64,000 nucleotides of DNA from Pacificibacter marinus (GCF_900109555.1 NZ_FNZV01000012.1:1-64000), one strand, 5' to 3'. Positions 9,077-17,335 are shown, counted from the stretch's first letter. A program made the numbers and translations. The notes: a model not told the origin generated them from the sequence alone.

Positions 9077-9676
9077 TTATGGTTGGTATATCAGCTTAAC
9101 GCGATTTTTGAAAACAAGAAGGTACTCACCACTGTCTTCGTTCTTTGAAATTTCCATCGATCCTGCTGAAATATTTCCAGAAGGGGCCTGTCCCGTGACC
9201 GTGCTTGGGCTTTCAATCTTTGAGAGGTTCAGTGTGGCCGCAATATAATCGGTTTCAATGGCATAGCCCGTTGTCGTTTGCACGCGCACGTTGCCGGATA
9301 ACTCGGCGATGCGGCTTGGCCCGTCAATCACAGCGTCATTTGCAATCATAGAAACGGCACTTTTGTCTGGCAGTCTCAATTCGGCGCGGACTTGTGTTGA
9401 GTTCACGACGTTTTTGTTTGAAGGATCAGGGCGCGCACGACCTGCTGATATTTCAAGTTCTGCGCCATCGTCTGTCACTGTCGCAAATGTCGGGCCATCG
9501 ATCCGTTGTTCACGGGCAAGAGATTCAATATCCACCCGTGCATAGGGAATATCATAGGTCGTCTCGCCGCCGCGTGCGAATAGAAAAAGCGTTGCAAGCA
9601 GCGCAAGGCTGGCCAAGGGCAGAAAAATCTTTGCCCTTGCAACGAGACGTGAGTGAAAATTATCAAAATGCGCCAT
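9077..9676 (-). CDS. lptC: LPS export protein LptC
   Basis: A 199-residue inner-membrane protein with a single N-terminal transmembrane helix (about 17-34, PLASLALLATLFLFA) and a periplasmic jellyroll domain that hands LPS from LptBFG to LptA. The ATG at 9676 (MAHFDNFHSR) was chosen over one 18 bases upstream because the latter reaches into the kdsD end and adds no family residues. Features matching LptC are the IDGPTFATVTDDG segment and a long array of short beta strands. It lies between kdsD and lptA. Confidence 0.88.
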   Translation of the reverse strand: MAHFDNFHSRLVARAKIFLPLASLALLATLFLFARGGETTYDIPYARVDIESLAREQRIDGPTFATVTDDGAELEISAGRARPDPSNKNVVNSTQVRAELRLPDKSAVSMIANDAVIDGPSRIAELSGNVRVQTTTGYAIETDYIAATLNLSKIESPSTVTGQAPSGNISAGSMEISKNEDSGEYLLVFKNRVKLIYQP

Positions 9677-9686
9677 GGGGCTGTCT

Positions 9687-10649
9687 TTACACAATGCCTG
9701 CGCGAAGACAGTCTTGAATTTTCAGAATACCGCAAGGTCGGCCATCTTCGGCGGAATGCCGCACAAAAAGGCAGGTGATGGATCGTTCATCCATGCGGGC
9801 CAGTGCTTTTTCTGCCAAAGCATCAGCGGCAATCGTCAACGGATTTGTTGTCATAATGTCACCCGCTGTTTTGAACAAAAGCCCATCAATGTTGCGGCGT
9901 AAATCTCCATCGGTGATGATTCCTGCGAGTTCACCGTCTGGGCCAATAACCCCCACAACACCAAAACCTTTGGCCGATATTACATCAAGCGTGTCCTGCA
10001 TCGGGGTATCTGGACGCACCAGCGGCAGATCGGTGTTCATAAGATCGCTTGCTTTGGTCAAGCGTGCGCCTAGTTTGCCACCCGGATGTAGCATCCGAAA
10101 GTTATCTGCGGTGAAGCTGCGATGATCCATCAACGCAATGGCAAGAGCATCTCCAAGCGCGAGGGTCATGGTCGTTGATGTAGTGGGAACAATCCCTTGA
10201 TCGCAGGCCTCTTCAGCTTTTGGTAAAATCAGCGGCACATCACAGGCCCGTATCAGCGAACTGTTTGGATTGGACGCCACACCAATCATCGGGATTTGAA
10301 ACCGGCGTGTATAAGCAATCATGTCGGCAAGTTCGGGTGTCTCACCGGAATTTGATAGGATCAACACAACATCGTCTTTGCCGATCATACCCAAATCGCC
10401 GTGACTGGCCTCTGCAGGGTGAACAAAGTGCGCCGGTGTTCCTGTTGATGCAAAGGTGGCTGCGATCTTGCGAGCAATGTGCCCAGATTTCCCCATGCCC
10501 GTCACAATGGTTCGACCTTTGGCACCCAATATCAAAGACGTGGCTGTGACAAAGGTCTCGCCGAGTGTGTCAGCCAAGGTGGTCAGTGCTTCTGCTTCGC
10601 GGCGAATCACGCGTTGCCCCACGGATAGAAATGTTTGAGGGAGTGTCAT
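9687..10649 (-). CDS. kdsD: Arabinose-5-phosphate isomerase (SIS plus two CBS domains)
   Basis: Converts ribulose-5-phosphate to arabinose-5-phosphate, the first step of Kdo synthesis for LPS. The 320 residues comprise an N-terminal SIS domain (about 30-175) with the sugar-phosphate loop GMGKSGHIARKIAATFASTG and the HPAEASHGDLGMI stretch characteristic of KdsD/KpsF, followed by two CBS domains (about 205-320). It starts the Kdo/LPS-export gene block. Whether this copy serves LPS or a Kdo-linked capsule (kpsF) cannot be told from sequence; the adjacent lpt genes favour LPS. Confidence 0.94.
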   Translation of the reverse strand: MTLPQTFLSVGQRVIRREAEALTTLADTLGETFVTATSLILGAKGRTIVTGMGKSGHIARKIAATFASTGTPAHFVHPAEASHGDLGMIGKDDVVLILSNSGETPELADMIAYTRRFQIPMIGVASNPNSSLIRACDVPLILPKAEEACDQGIVPTTSTTMTLALGDALAIALMDHRSFTADNFRMLHPGGKLGARLTKASDLMNTDLPLVRPDTPMQDTLDVISAKGFGVVGVIGPDGELAGIITDGDLRRNIDGLLFKTAGDIMTTNPLTIAADALAEKALARMDERSITCLFVRHSAEDGRPCGILKIQDCLRAGIV

Positions 10650-10712
10650 GGTTCGGCTTTCTTTAGGGCGATAGGGCTTTTGCGTGATCGTACTTTGGTG
10701 CAGCTTGAGAAT

Positions 10713-11324
10713 TTAATGGGAAAAAATATCGAGTTCAGGCCACCCCTTAAGATCCAGCGCTGCACGTGTAGGAAGAAAATCAAAACATGATTGTGCCAAT
10801 TCCATGCGACCTTCTCGGACCAGCATTTCATTGAGCCGATCCCGCAGTTTATGCAGGTACAAAACGTCAGATGCCGCATAATCAAGCTGGGCTTTGCTCA
10901 GATCACGCGCGCCCCAGTCGCTCATCTGTTGATATTTTGAAATATCGACTTTCAACAACTGGTCCAGCAGATTTTTCAAACCGTGGCGATCCGTGTATGT
11001 CCGCACCAGTTTAGATGCGATTTTGGTGCAATACACAGGTTGCGCGCGTGTGCCAAAAGCATTTTCCATCGCTGCAATGTCAAAGCGACCATAGTGGAAA
11101 AGCTTCAAAACCTTAGGGTCGGCAAGTATTTTGCACAGGTTCGGTGCTTTTGTTTGGCCGGGCATAATTTGAATAAGGTGCGCATTTCCGTCGCCGCCCG
11201 ACAGTTGAACCAAACACAAACGATCACGATGGGGGTTAAGGCCCATGGTCTCACAGTCGATGGCCACCATAGAGCCAAGGTCAAGATCATCGGGAAGATC
11301 GTTTTGGTATAGAAAATTTGCCAC
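10713..11324 (-). CDS. rnd: Ribonuclease D family 3'-5' exoribonuclease (short form)
   Basis: A 203-residue DEDD exonuclease lacking the HRDC domains of E. coli RNase D, as in many alphaproteobacteria. Exo motif I is AIDCETMGL (Asp23 and Glu25), motif II lies in KLFHYGRFDIAAM and motif III in QLDYAASDVLYLHKL. I placed the start at a GTG (11324) with AAGGGA six bases upstream; a GTG 18 bases further upstream is possible but has a poorer ribosome site. It likely trims tRNA and other stable RNA 3' ends. Confidence 0.9.
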   Translation of the reverse strand: MANFLYQNDLPDDLDLGSMVAIDCETMGLNPHRDRLCLVQLSGGDGNAHLIQIMPGQTKAPNLCKILADPKVLKLFHYGRFDIAAMENAFGTRAQPVYCTKIASKLVRTYTDRHGLKNLLDQLLKVDISKYQQMSDWGARDLSKAQLDYAASDVLYLHKLRDRLNEMLVREGRMELAQSCFDFLPTRAALDLKGWPELDIFSH

Positions 11325-11635
11325 GTCAGGTCCCTTGCGCACTCAAATTGTTGGTATGAAACATAAGCACTTGTTAGAGGGGGGGCAAGTTTAACAAAGT
11401 AACCCATCCGCTGGTTGGATTTGGCTCCTGTTGATAAAAGCTAGAGAACAACAGCGCGTTATATCAAGTGTGCAATTCTACCCTTTACCGCTGCATCTCC
11501 TAAAGGGCTGGAAATCTGATCTGGATTTTCTTTTAGGTACGTAAGCGAACTTCTTTGACGGTTTTCAAAAACCGGCCTTGAACAAAAACGAGCGGCCCGA
11601 AAACCGCTCGTTTGGTATGTCAGTGGTGTGATTGC
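11325..11635. other. Non-coding interval between rnd and the PadR-reductase fusion
   Basis: No gene-like open frame is seen in these 311 bp. The left part would hold the rnd promoter (minus strand). A small hairpin (CGGTTTT/AAAACCG, about 11559-11575) lies next to the clear terminator at 11586-11613. Nothing else stands out. Confidence 0.5.
11586..11613 (-). terminator. Rho-independent terminator of the PadR-ferric reductase gene
   Basis: A perfect 10-bp stem, AAACGAGCGG pairing with CCGCTCGTTT around an 8-base loop, lies 22 bp past the stop of the minus-strand gene. On that strand it is followed by a T-rich run. It probably ends that transcript before rnd, which runs in the same direction. 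Confidence 0.8.
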
Positions 11636-12955
11636 TTATGCGAGGCTTTTATCTTCGCCAGCTGCTTTGCCACTGGTCCAATATCCCGAGGCTTTCATCT
11701 GCGTCATAGGATGCCCTAGCTCATCGGTTACGTGGTCGCGCACGGCACGGGCCACTTTCGCTTCTGTTGCAATCCATACGAACCCTTTGCCTTTGGGCAA
11801 GGTCAGGCCTTTGAGAGCATCAAGCACAGGCGCGGGGTCGGCGGCGTCCGCAATAGGACGATGCACCCAATGCGCAGTGTGATGGGCTGCCGTCTCAAAC
11901 ACTTGTTCATCTGCCACTTCTGGTACAGACGTCAACGTAATCACGTCCACCCCTTCGGGCAATTCTTCGACACGGCGGCCAATGGCGGGCAGTGCCGTTT
12001 CATCTCCGATCAACAGATACCAATCAAAAATGGGGGCCACCACGGCGGACCCACGCGGGCCACCAATGGTCAACTCAGAGCCTTCTTGCGCCTGTATCGC
12101 CCAATCTGTTGCAGGCCCTGCTTCGTGTATGGCAAAGTCCAGAGTGAGGGTCTTGGCCTTTGTGTCATAGGCGCGCGGTGTGTAGTCGCGCATTGCAGGT
12201 TTATCTGCGCCTTGATCAAAGAACAGCTTGATGTGATCATCATAAGAAAGGCTTACAAAGTCATCCAGATCGTCCCCTGTGAGGACGGTGCGGATCATAT
12301 GCGGCGTTAGATAGCTGGCCTTGGTGACCGTAAGTGCGCGCCGCTTGGTATCGAACCTATGCCGTGTGATGATTTGCTCAGAGGTGTCGCTGGAAAAATC
12401 TTTGGGTTGCGCACCGCTTTTGGACGCAATACCACCTGTGATCTTTTGTACGGCCTCATCAATCGCCGCTGCGATTTCGGTCTTATCGTCCGGGTCGGAT
12501 GTCGGGCCTGAAAGTCGACTGCGCAACGCGCCTTTGAGACGATCCATTGCTGCGATCACCACATCACCTCCTTTATTGAAGGCCATGTTTTCCGTCATGC
12601 GACGGGTCAAGATTTCGTTAACTGCCGCACGGTTGGCAGTCACAAAGGACTCGCCTTCTGGTGTGATCCGCGACAGCTTTCGCCCCCCATCTTCTGGGGA
12701 AAGCGTGATGTAGCCCACATCTTCGAGCCACGAAAGTGTTGGATACATCACGCCCGGACTTGGGGTGTATTGTCCTTCGAACCGATCTGCGATTGTTTTG
12801 ATAATTTCATAACCATGACGCGGCTTTTCCAGCACCATCGCGAGGACAAGTAGTCTCAACTCTCCATAGTCGAACAGGCGCTTTGCGCGCCGCCCACCAT
12901 GGTGTCCTTTGCTGCCTTTTTGGTGGCCGTCTTCCATATGTCTTTTGTGTTTCAT
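11636..12955 (-). CDS. PadR-type repressor fused to siderophore-interacting ferric reductase (YqjI-YqjH fusion)
   Basis: A 439-residue two-part protein. Residues 1-23 form a His-rich tail (five His, no Cys). Residues about 28-105 are a PadR winged helix: LFDYGELRLLVL, KPRHGYEIIK, YTPSPGVMYPTLSWLEDVGY. A helical dimerisation part follows to about 175. Residues about 195-430 are a siderophore-interacting flavin reductase with the FAD motif RDYTPRAYD, the GPRGSAVV segment and the NAD(P)-site motif GDETALPAI. In E. coli the same parts are two adjacent genes: nickel-responsive repressor YqjI, also His/Cys-tailed, and ferric-chelate reductase YqjH. Here they are one chain. The gene has its own terminator and a 41-bp palindrome upstream. 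I infer an autoregulated metal-sensing ferric reductase. Confidence 0.88.
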   Translation of the reverse strand: MKHKRHMEDGHQKGSKGHHGGRRAKRLFDYGELRLLVLAMVLEKPRHGYEIIKTIADRFEGQYTPSPGVMYPTLSWLEDVGYITLSPEDGGRKLSRITPEGESFVTANRAAVNEILTRRMTENMAFNKGGDVVIAAMDRLKGALRSRLSGPTSDPDDKTEIAAAIDEAVQKITGGIASKSGAQPKDFSSDTSEQIITRHRFDTKRRALTVTKASYLTPHMIRTVLTGDDLDDFVSLSYDDHIKLFFDQGADKPAMRDYTPRAYDTKAKTLTLDFAIHEAGPATDWAIQAQEGSELTIGGPRGSAVVAPIFDWYLLIGDETALPAIGRRVEELPEGVDVITLTSVPEVADEQVFETAAHHTAHWVHRPIADAADPAPVLDALKGLTLPKGKGFVWIATEAKVARAVRDHVTDELGHPMTQMKASGYWTSGKAAGEDKSLA

Positions 12956-12965
12956 ACGTTCGATA

Positions 12966-13006
12966 TATATTTAGATATATCTCAAATCAAGATATATCTA
13001 AATATA
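12966..13006. promoter_or_regulatory. 41-bp perfect inverted repeat, likely operator of the PadR-reductase fusion
   Basis: Two perfectly complementary 17-bp arms (12966-12982 and 12990-13006) flank a 7-base spacer. Each arm contains the self-complementary 10-mer AGATATATCT, so the site is a palindrome of palindromes and could bind two dimers. It begins 11 bp upstream of the ATG at 12955, overlapping where promoter and ribosome site should lie. PadR repressors bind long AT-rich inverted repeats in their own promoters, so autorepression is likely. Confidence 0.75.
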
Positions 13007-13129
13007 ATTCCCGATACTCGGTAAATCCCAACATAAGACCTTTATGCTGCGCAAATATTTAATTCTGGCGTAGCCATTGTAAAAAAAATACGAGATTTGG
13101 CGCATTTGACCCCCTCCAGCGATAGGGTT

Positions 13130-13894
13130 TTACATACATACGAGGCAGCGGATGGCATCGTCGGTGACGAGGCGCAGGCCAAGATGAGCGGGCGGGCTTC
13201 CCACTGCACATCCTCCACGAGCAGGATCGCGGACGAGGTAGGGAATGACTGCAACATGTTCTCCACCGACGAAAAAGGCTGGACATCGGGACAGGTCCAC
13301 CTGTCCAGCGTCACCTGCATAGCAATCTTGGGTCCATTCCCAGACGCTACCATCGAGATCGACAACGCCCTGTGAACTGGTCGAAAAGCTACCACGCAGG
13401 CGTAGCCGCCGCGAAGTGAGCCCCTCAGTGAGATAGGCAGAGGCCCAAGTTAGATCGGGATCGGTGAAAATGGGATCAGGCTCGTCGGGTAGGACGTCTT
13501 TGGCCATAAATTCCCATTCTTCGGTTGTGGGCAGGCGAAAATTATGGCGTGCGTGGGTGTTGATCCAATCCAAATATTGCGACACATCTACGTAATTCAG
13601 CCCTGTCGCGGGCGTCTCAGCCATATCAAGTCCCGTAGGGGCACGCAGCGCCAAATCACAGGCCCCATCGGCATGACATAGGTTCCATTCTGTAACGGTC
13701 ACTTCATATTTTTGCACGAAAACCTTATGGCCATCGGGCAGGTCGACCGCATGTTCGGCCATTTGTGGCACATAATTGAAATCGGGGCCGCGCAGCATCC
13801 ACCACGCGACCCCGCCCAGAGAAACCACCCCCATCACAGACAACACACCCAGAAGGGACCTAAGAATGCGGGATGTCTGAGTGGGGACGGTCAT
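13130..13894 (-). CDS. nirV: NirV, formylglycine-generating-enzyme-like protein of the nitrite reductase operon
   Basis: A 254-residue protein with an N-terminal membrane anchor (about 11-33) and an FGE-sulfatase (SUMF1-type) domain: KYEVTVTEWNLC, LNYVDVSQYLDWIN, FRLPTTEEWEFMA, DLDGSVWEWTQDC and a GLRLV end. NirV genes follow nirK in many denitrifying alphaproteobacteria; their exact role is unresolved. The start lies 15 bp after the nirK stop, so it is in the paz-nirK-nirV operon. The canonical formylglycine-generating cysteine pair is not clearly conserved. Confidence 0.88.
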   Translation of the reverse strand: MTVPTQTSRILRSLLGVLSVMGVVSLGGVAWWMLRGPDFNYVPQMAEHAVDLPDGHKVFVQKYEVTVTEWNLCHADGACDLALRAPTGLDMAETPATGLNYVDVSQYLDWINTHARHNFRLPTTEEWEFMAKDVLPDEPDPIFTDPDLTWASAYLTEGLTSRRLRLRGSFSTSSQGVVDLDGSVWEWTQDCYAGDAGQVDLSRCPAFFVGGEHVAVIPYLVRDPARGGCAVGSPPAHLGLRLVTDDAIRCLVCM

Positions 13895-13909
13895 CGGGAT
13901 ATCTCCTGT

Positions 13910-15127
13910 TTATGTTTCGATGCTTTTTGGCGCGACGACTTGTTCCATTAGGGCGTTGTCCCACGCCCCTTCGACGACAAAGTGACCCGTGGCACCAAGC
14001 AAAGCAGCTTCGATCAGGTTGTGATTGACGTAGGCGTAGACACCCGGTTGCTTGAACGTATAAAGTGCCGCCCCTGCGCTCCCGCCTCGGATGAACCATG
14101 TTTCCATATCCGTTTGTGGAGGGTTGCCAAATTTGCCATTTTCCCAGACGAAATCACCATGCCCGCCAATCAGGTGTGGGCGACTATCGCGGTTGGCTTG
14201 ATTGTGGATCATCAAGACGGTTTCACCAACTTTGGCTCGCAGCGCATTTTCCCCTGTCAAAGCCCCAACAGATCCGTTGAACACGGAATGTGTGGGGGTC
14301 AGTGTGCGCATGGCATCGATACTGTCTGAATAGTCATCGCCCGCGACTTCATAGGTTTTGTAATCGCCGTCATCATTCATCGGTAGGTAAAAATCTTGTT
14401 CGCCGATATAGGCGATGCTGTCATATTTTAGCGGGTTGCCGTCGCGGTCTTTTAACCCATCGCGCGGCAAGACCATGACGGCGCCGTTCATTCCGTGGGT
14501 GACGTGATAGGGGATCATCGCGCCGCCGGGGGCACAGTGATAGGTGAACACGCCAGGCTTGGTCGCTTTCCAGCGCAGCACGGCCTCTTCGCCAGGGAAT
14601 ATATGGGTCAAGCCACCGCCACCCAACGCGCCTGTTGAGGCGTGAAAGTCGATGTTGTGTTCCATCATGCTATCGACTGGGTTGCGCAGGGTGAGTTCAA
14701 CATAGTCGCCCTCATGCACAATAATCAGTGGACCGGGCACAGAGCCATTATAGGTGAGCGCCCAGATTTCTGCGCCAGTGTCTTCGTCTACGGTCAGCAG
14801 GCGTTCTTCGGTCTCCATGGTGATTTCAACAATCTTGGGTCCTCCTGTGGCAACCTGTTCATGTGCAGGGGCAAAGGGTGGGGCGACGAGATCTTGTTTG
14901 ACGCGGGTGTAGCCGGATAAATCCACGCTTGGGGCTTCGGTTTGTGCCTGTGCTTCAGCTTGGATGAATTTTGCTGCGGGTTTGCGCGGTGTGATCATTG
15001 GGGCTGTACGTGACTTTGGCGTGGCCAATGCAGCCCCACCTGTCATAGCGGCAGCCCCCGCAAGCATACTGCCGCGTAGGACATTACGGCGGTTGGTTTT
15101 GATGAGGCCGGGGTTGATAAACTTGGT
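13910..15127 (-). CDS. nirK: Copper-containing nitrite reductase
   Basis: Periplasmic enzyme reducing nitrite to nitric oxide, the committing step of denitrification. The 405-residue precursor starts with a twin-arginine signal (RRNVLRG, 14-20; cleavage near ALA). Two cupredoxin domains follow. The type 1/type 2 copper ligand region reads [15 protein letters not shown] and later [16 protein letters not shown], as in class I NirK. A second ligand region includes [13 protein letters not shown]. The ATG at 15127 was preferred over a frame extension of five codons. Pseudoazurin, its likely electron donor, is encoded just upstream. Confidence 0.97.
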   Translation of the reverse strand, partial: TKFINPGLIKTNRRNVLRGSMLAGAAAMTGGAALATPKSRTAPMITPRKPAAKFIQAEAQAQTEAPSVDLSGYTRVKQDLVAPPFAPAHEQVATGGPKIVEITMETEERLLTVDEDTGAEIWALTYNGSVPGPLIIVHEGDYVELTLRNPVDSMMEHNIDFHASTGALGGGGLTHIFPGEEAVLRWKATKPGVFTYHCAPGGAMIPYHVTHGMNGAVMVLPRDGLKDRDGNPLKYDSIAYIGEQDFYLPMNDDGDYKTYEVAGDDYSDSIDAMRTLTPTHSVFNGSVGALTGENALRAKVGETVLMIHNQANRDSRPHLIGGHGDFVWENGKFGNPPQTDMETWFIRGGSAGAALYTFKQPGVYAYVNHNLIEAALLGATGHFVVEGAWDNALMEQVVAPKSIET

Positions 15128-15206
15128 CATAAGACCCTCCAAGAGGTTTTGTTGTTGTTATGTCTTGTGCGTTGGGTCGATGTTTTTGGTTTTCGAAAGG
15201 ATGGGA

Positions 15207-15635
15207 TCAAAGATTGCCAAGCTGGGTTTCAAAACGTGCTTTGGCTTTTGGTGGAATGCGGCCCGCAAGGAAATCGTCAGGAGCAGCAACATCGCCAACG
15301 GCAATGGTCATCACCATGCCCATCGCGAAATGAGGTTTGCATTCAACGCCGTAGAACCCATCCGTGTCAAAGGTGACATCCACTTGTTTGCCGATTTTTC
15401 CCTTGAACGGCGCGCTGCCTTCAGGGGCCATGCCTTTGATGCTTTCGGCGTTGTGGCCTTTGTCAGTGGGGATGAAATGTACGGTGTCCCCAGCTGCGAT
15501 TTTGAGAAAGTCTGGTGCGAAAACCATACGATCATCCCCGTCTTTGTTGAGCATTTTGACTTCAAAATCTTCGGCAAAGGCGGCCCCTCCTGTGAGGGTG
15601 ATCAGGGCGAGTGCGGTCATCAGTGGGCGAAGCAT
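15207..15635 (-). CDS. paz: Pseudoazurin, blue copper electron carrier
   Basis: A 142-residue periplasmic cupredoxin with a signal peptide of about 21 residues ending AFA. Counting from the mature end the copper ligands fall at His40 (KGHNAES), Cys78, His81 and Met86 (ECKPHFAMGM), the pseudoazurin set. A good ribosome site (AAAGGAC) precedes the ATG. It heads the paz-nirK-nirV operon and would carry electrons from the cytochrome bc1 complex to NirK. An NNR-type box lies 63 bp upstream. Confidence 0.95.
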   Translation of the reverse strand: MLRPLMTALALITLTGGAAFAEDFEVKMLNKDGDDRMVFAPDFLKIAAGDTVHFIPTDKGHNAESIKGMAPEGSAPFKGKIGKQVDVTFDTDGFYGVECKPHFAMGMVMTIAVGDVAAPDDFLAGRIPPKAKARFETQLGNL

Positions 15636-15697
15636 GGTGGTGTCCTTTCAAAAGTGTGTTGTTGATCCAGACCCTAATCAAAACCGCGGCCAGTTCT

Positions 15698-15711
15698 TTG
15701 TGCTGGCGCAA
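15698..15711. promoter_or_regulatory. FNR/NNR-type box between paz and nnrR
   Basis: TTGTGCTGGCGCAA is a 14-bp imperfect palindrome of the TTG-N8-CAA type bound by FNR/DNR/NnrR regulators. It lies 63 bp upstream of the paz start, fitting a position near -41.5, and 84 bp upstream of nnrR on the other strand. It shares the core CTGGCGCAA with the second box at 16797-16810. Confidence 0.8.
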
Positions 15712-15794
15712 TGTTTGAGGCTTCTTGATATATTTTATATTGCTGCCTGAGATGTAGCATTGGACGGGATTGGGAACTGTGATTAGAAACGAGC

Positions 15795-16523
15795 ATGAGC
15801 GAATCCACTGACCGCCAAACTTTGCCTCGGCTTGATGAAAGCCTGTTGACGCATATTCCACCGTTTTCACGGTTGGAGCGGCGGCGCATCCGTGAGATTC
15901 TCGATCTGGCCACCTCGCGCCGCTATGACGAAGGTGTCACTGTCTTTGACGAAGGCGCGCAGGCAGAGCGGTTCTATATGTTGCTCGATGGCTATATTCG
16001 GGTGATCCGCGTCACGCCCACAGGCGAGCAGGTGATCTCGCTTCATATTCCAGCAGGGCAACTCTTTGGCATCGCCAAGGCATTGGGGCGTGACACATAC
16101 CCCGCCACCGCTGTCACCGCCTCGCAAGCGATCGTTTTGAGTTGGCCGACGCGGGTTTGGGACGGTTTTGTGCGCGACTATGATGGGTTTTCAACAGAAA
16201 CCTATAAGACTGTCGGGCAACGTATCGGTGAAATGAACACCCGTATTGTGGAAATGGCGACGCAACAGGTTGAGCAACGGGTGGCCAATGCGCTTTTGCG
16301 GTTGATCAATCAAACGGGACGCAAGGTGGAAGAGGGCATCGAGATTGATTTCCCGATCACGCGTCAGGACCTATCGGAAATGACCGGCACCACGTTACAC
16401 ACTGTGAGCCGTCTTTTAAGTGCTTGGGAAAAACAAGGGCTTGTGCAAAGCAAACGCAAACGGATCACCGTCACGGACGCTCATCGTCTTGTGTTGATCT
16501 GTCGGGGTGTTTCGGGTTCTTGA
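15795..16523 (+). CDS. nnrR: Crp/Fnr-family nitric-oxide-responsive regulator (NnrR/Dnr type)
   Basis: A 242-residue regulator with a cyclic-nucleotide-binding-like sensor domain (about 20-145) and a Crp-type helix-turn-helix at about 195-220 (ITRQDLSEMTGTTLHTVSRLLSAWE). It lacks the N-terminal cysteine cluster of oxygen-sensing FNR, as expected for the NnrR/DNR group, which in known cases senses NO through haem. It sits between the nirK and norCBQD operons, both preceded by TTG-N8-CAA boxes, so it is the obvious activator of both. The last 53 bp overlap the end of the convergent DUF1858 gene. Confidence 0.9.
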   Translation: MSESTDRQTLPRLDESLLTHIPPFSRLERRRIREILDLATSRRYDEGVTVFDEGAQAERFYMLLDGYIRVIRVTPTGEQVISLHIPAGQLFGIAKALGRDTYPATAVTASQAIVLSWPTRVWDGFVRDYDGFSTETYKTVGQRIGEMNTRIVEMATQQVEQRVANALLRLINQTGRKVEEGIEIDFPITRQDLSEMTGTTLHTVSRLLSAWEKQGLVQSKRKRITVTDAHRLVLICRGVSGS

Positions 16524-16737
16524 TGGCCGATTCAAGTTCGGCCACAAAATCGGCCATATCCAATTGATATTCTACGCAAGCGTCATAGAGCGTGTGAAAC
16601 GGCGTTATCATACAGCCGACACAAAGCATTTTATGACGCAAAAACACTGGGATTGTGTCAGGCCACTGTGTCATCAAATCTTCAAGCGTCAGATCAGGCT
16701 GAGTTAGGTCGGGATCAGTACGGGTTTTGCGCGACAT
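16471..16737 (-). CDS. DUF1858 redox-disulfide domain protein
   Basis: An 88-residue cytoplasmic protein of the hybrid-cluster-protein-associated redox disulfide (DUF1858) family: LEDLMTQWPDTIPVFLRHKMLCVGC, with the CxxC pair as CVGC, then a helical end. The ATG at 16737 gives the family start; the longer frame runs back through the norC promoter. Such proteins often sit beside NO or anaerobic respiration genes, but their reaction is unknown. Its start is 59 bp from the NNR box shared with norC, and its 3' end overlaps nnrR tail-to-tail by 53 bp. Confidence 0.82.
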   Translation of the reverse strand: MSRKTRTDPDLTQPDLTLEDLMTQWPDTIPVFLRHKMLCVGCMITPFHTLYDACVEYQLDMADFVAELESAIKNPKHPDRSTQDDERP

Positions 16738-16782
16738 GAACAGACCTTTCCTCTCAACATATGCCAACAAGCTAATATATAA

Positions 16783-16798
16783 AATGTTCCTGAACATT
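16783..16798. promoter_or_regulatory. Second palindrome in the norC/DUF1858 promoter
   Basis: AATGTTC-CT-GAACATT is a perfect 7-bp inverted repeat that overlaps the first two bases of the NNR box next to it. It could be a site for a second regulator, for example an NO-responsive repressor, competing with the NNR-box activator. No regulator can be named from the motif alone. Confidence 0.45.
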
Positions 16799-16810
16799 GC
16801 GCTGGCGCAA
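16797..16810. promoter_or_regulatory. FNR/NNR-type box in the norC/DUF1858 divergent promoter
   Basis: TTGCGCTGGCGCAA is a 14-bp site with complementary 6-base ends around TG. It is almost equidistant from the two divergent starts, about 61 bp to norC and 59 bp to the DUF1858 gene, so a single dimer could serve both. The core matches the box at 15698-15711. Confidence 0.85.
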
Positions 16811-16871
16811 ACTTCGCACAATTGATCGCGGCTACCCCTTGGTTCATCCGAGACATTAAGGGGGCCCACAG

Positions 16872-17324
16872 ATGGCTGAGATCCTGACCAAGTCGCGGGC
16901 GCGCAACATTTTCTACGGGGGATCTATATTCTTCGTCGTGGTGTTCATCGCGCTCACCGCACAAAGCCACAAATATATCGTCAAAGTATCCACTGCGGGC
17001 ATGCCCCTGACCGAACAGGTCGCTTTGGGCAAACATGTCTGGGAACGCCACTCTTGTATCAACTGTCATACGTTGCATGGCGAGGGGGCCTATTTTGCCC
17101 CAGAGCTGGGCAATGTGATGACCCGTTGGGGCGTCAATGATGACTCCGAAGGTGCGTTTGAGACCCTGCAAGGCTGGATGGAAGCGCAACCTTCGGGCAT
17201 CGAAGGTCGCCGCCAAATGCCACATTTCGAGATCACTGACGAAGAAATGCGCGCCCTCGCCGATTTTCTGCGCTGGGCCGATCAAACCGACACACAGGGC
17301 TGGCCGCCCAATGATGCAGGCTAA
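16872..17324 (+). CDS. norC: Nitric oxide reductase, cytochrome c subunit
   Basis: A 150-residue membrane-anchored cytochrome c, the electron-entry subunit of cNOR. One N-terminal transmembrane helix (about 13-30) is followed by a periplasmic domain with the haem c site CINCH (62-66), the HTLHGEGAYFAPELGNV stretch typical of NorC and a C-terminal Met region (RRQMPHFEI). It would receive electrons from cytochrome c or pseudoazurin. norB starts 11 bp downstream. Confidence 0.96.
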   Translation: MAEILTKSRARNIFYGGSIFFVVVFIALTAQSHKYIVKVSTAGMPLTEQVALGKHVWERHSCINCHTLHGEGAYFAPELGNVMTRWGVNDDSEGAFETLQGWMEAQPSGIEGRRQMPHFEITDEEMRALADFLRWADQTDTQGWPPNDAG

Positions 17325-17335
17325 GGAGACCCGCA

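Noticed and set aside
16738-16869. 44-codon upstream extension of the DUF1858 protein
   Set aside because: It would read through the NNR box and the shared promoter; the family start fits the ATG at 16737.
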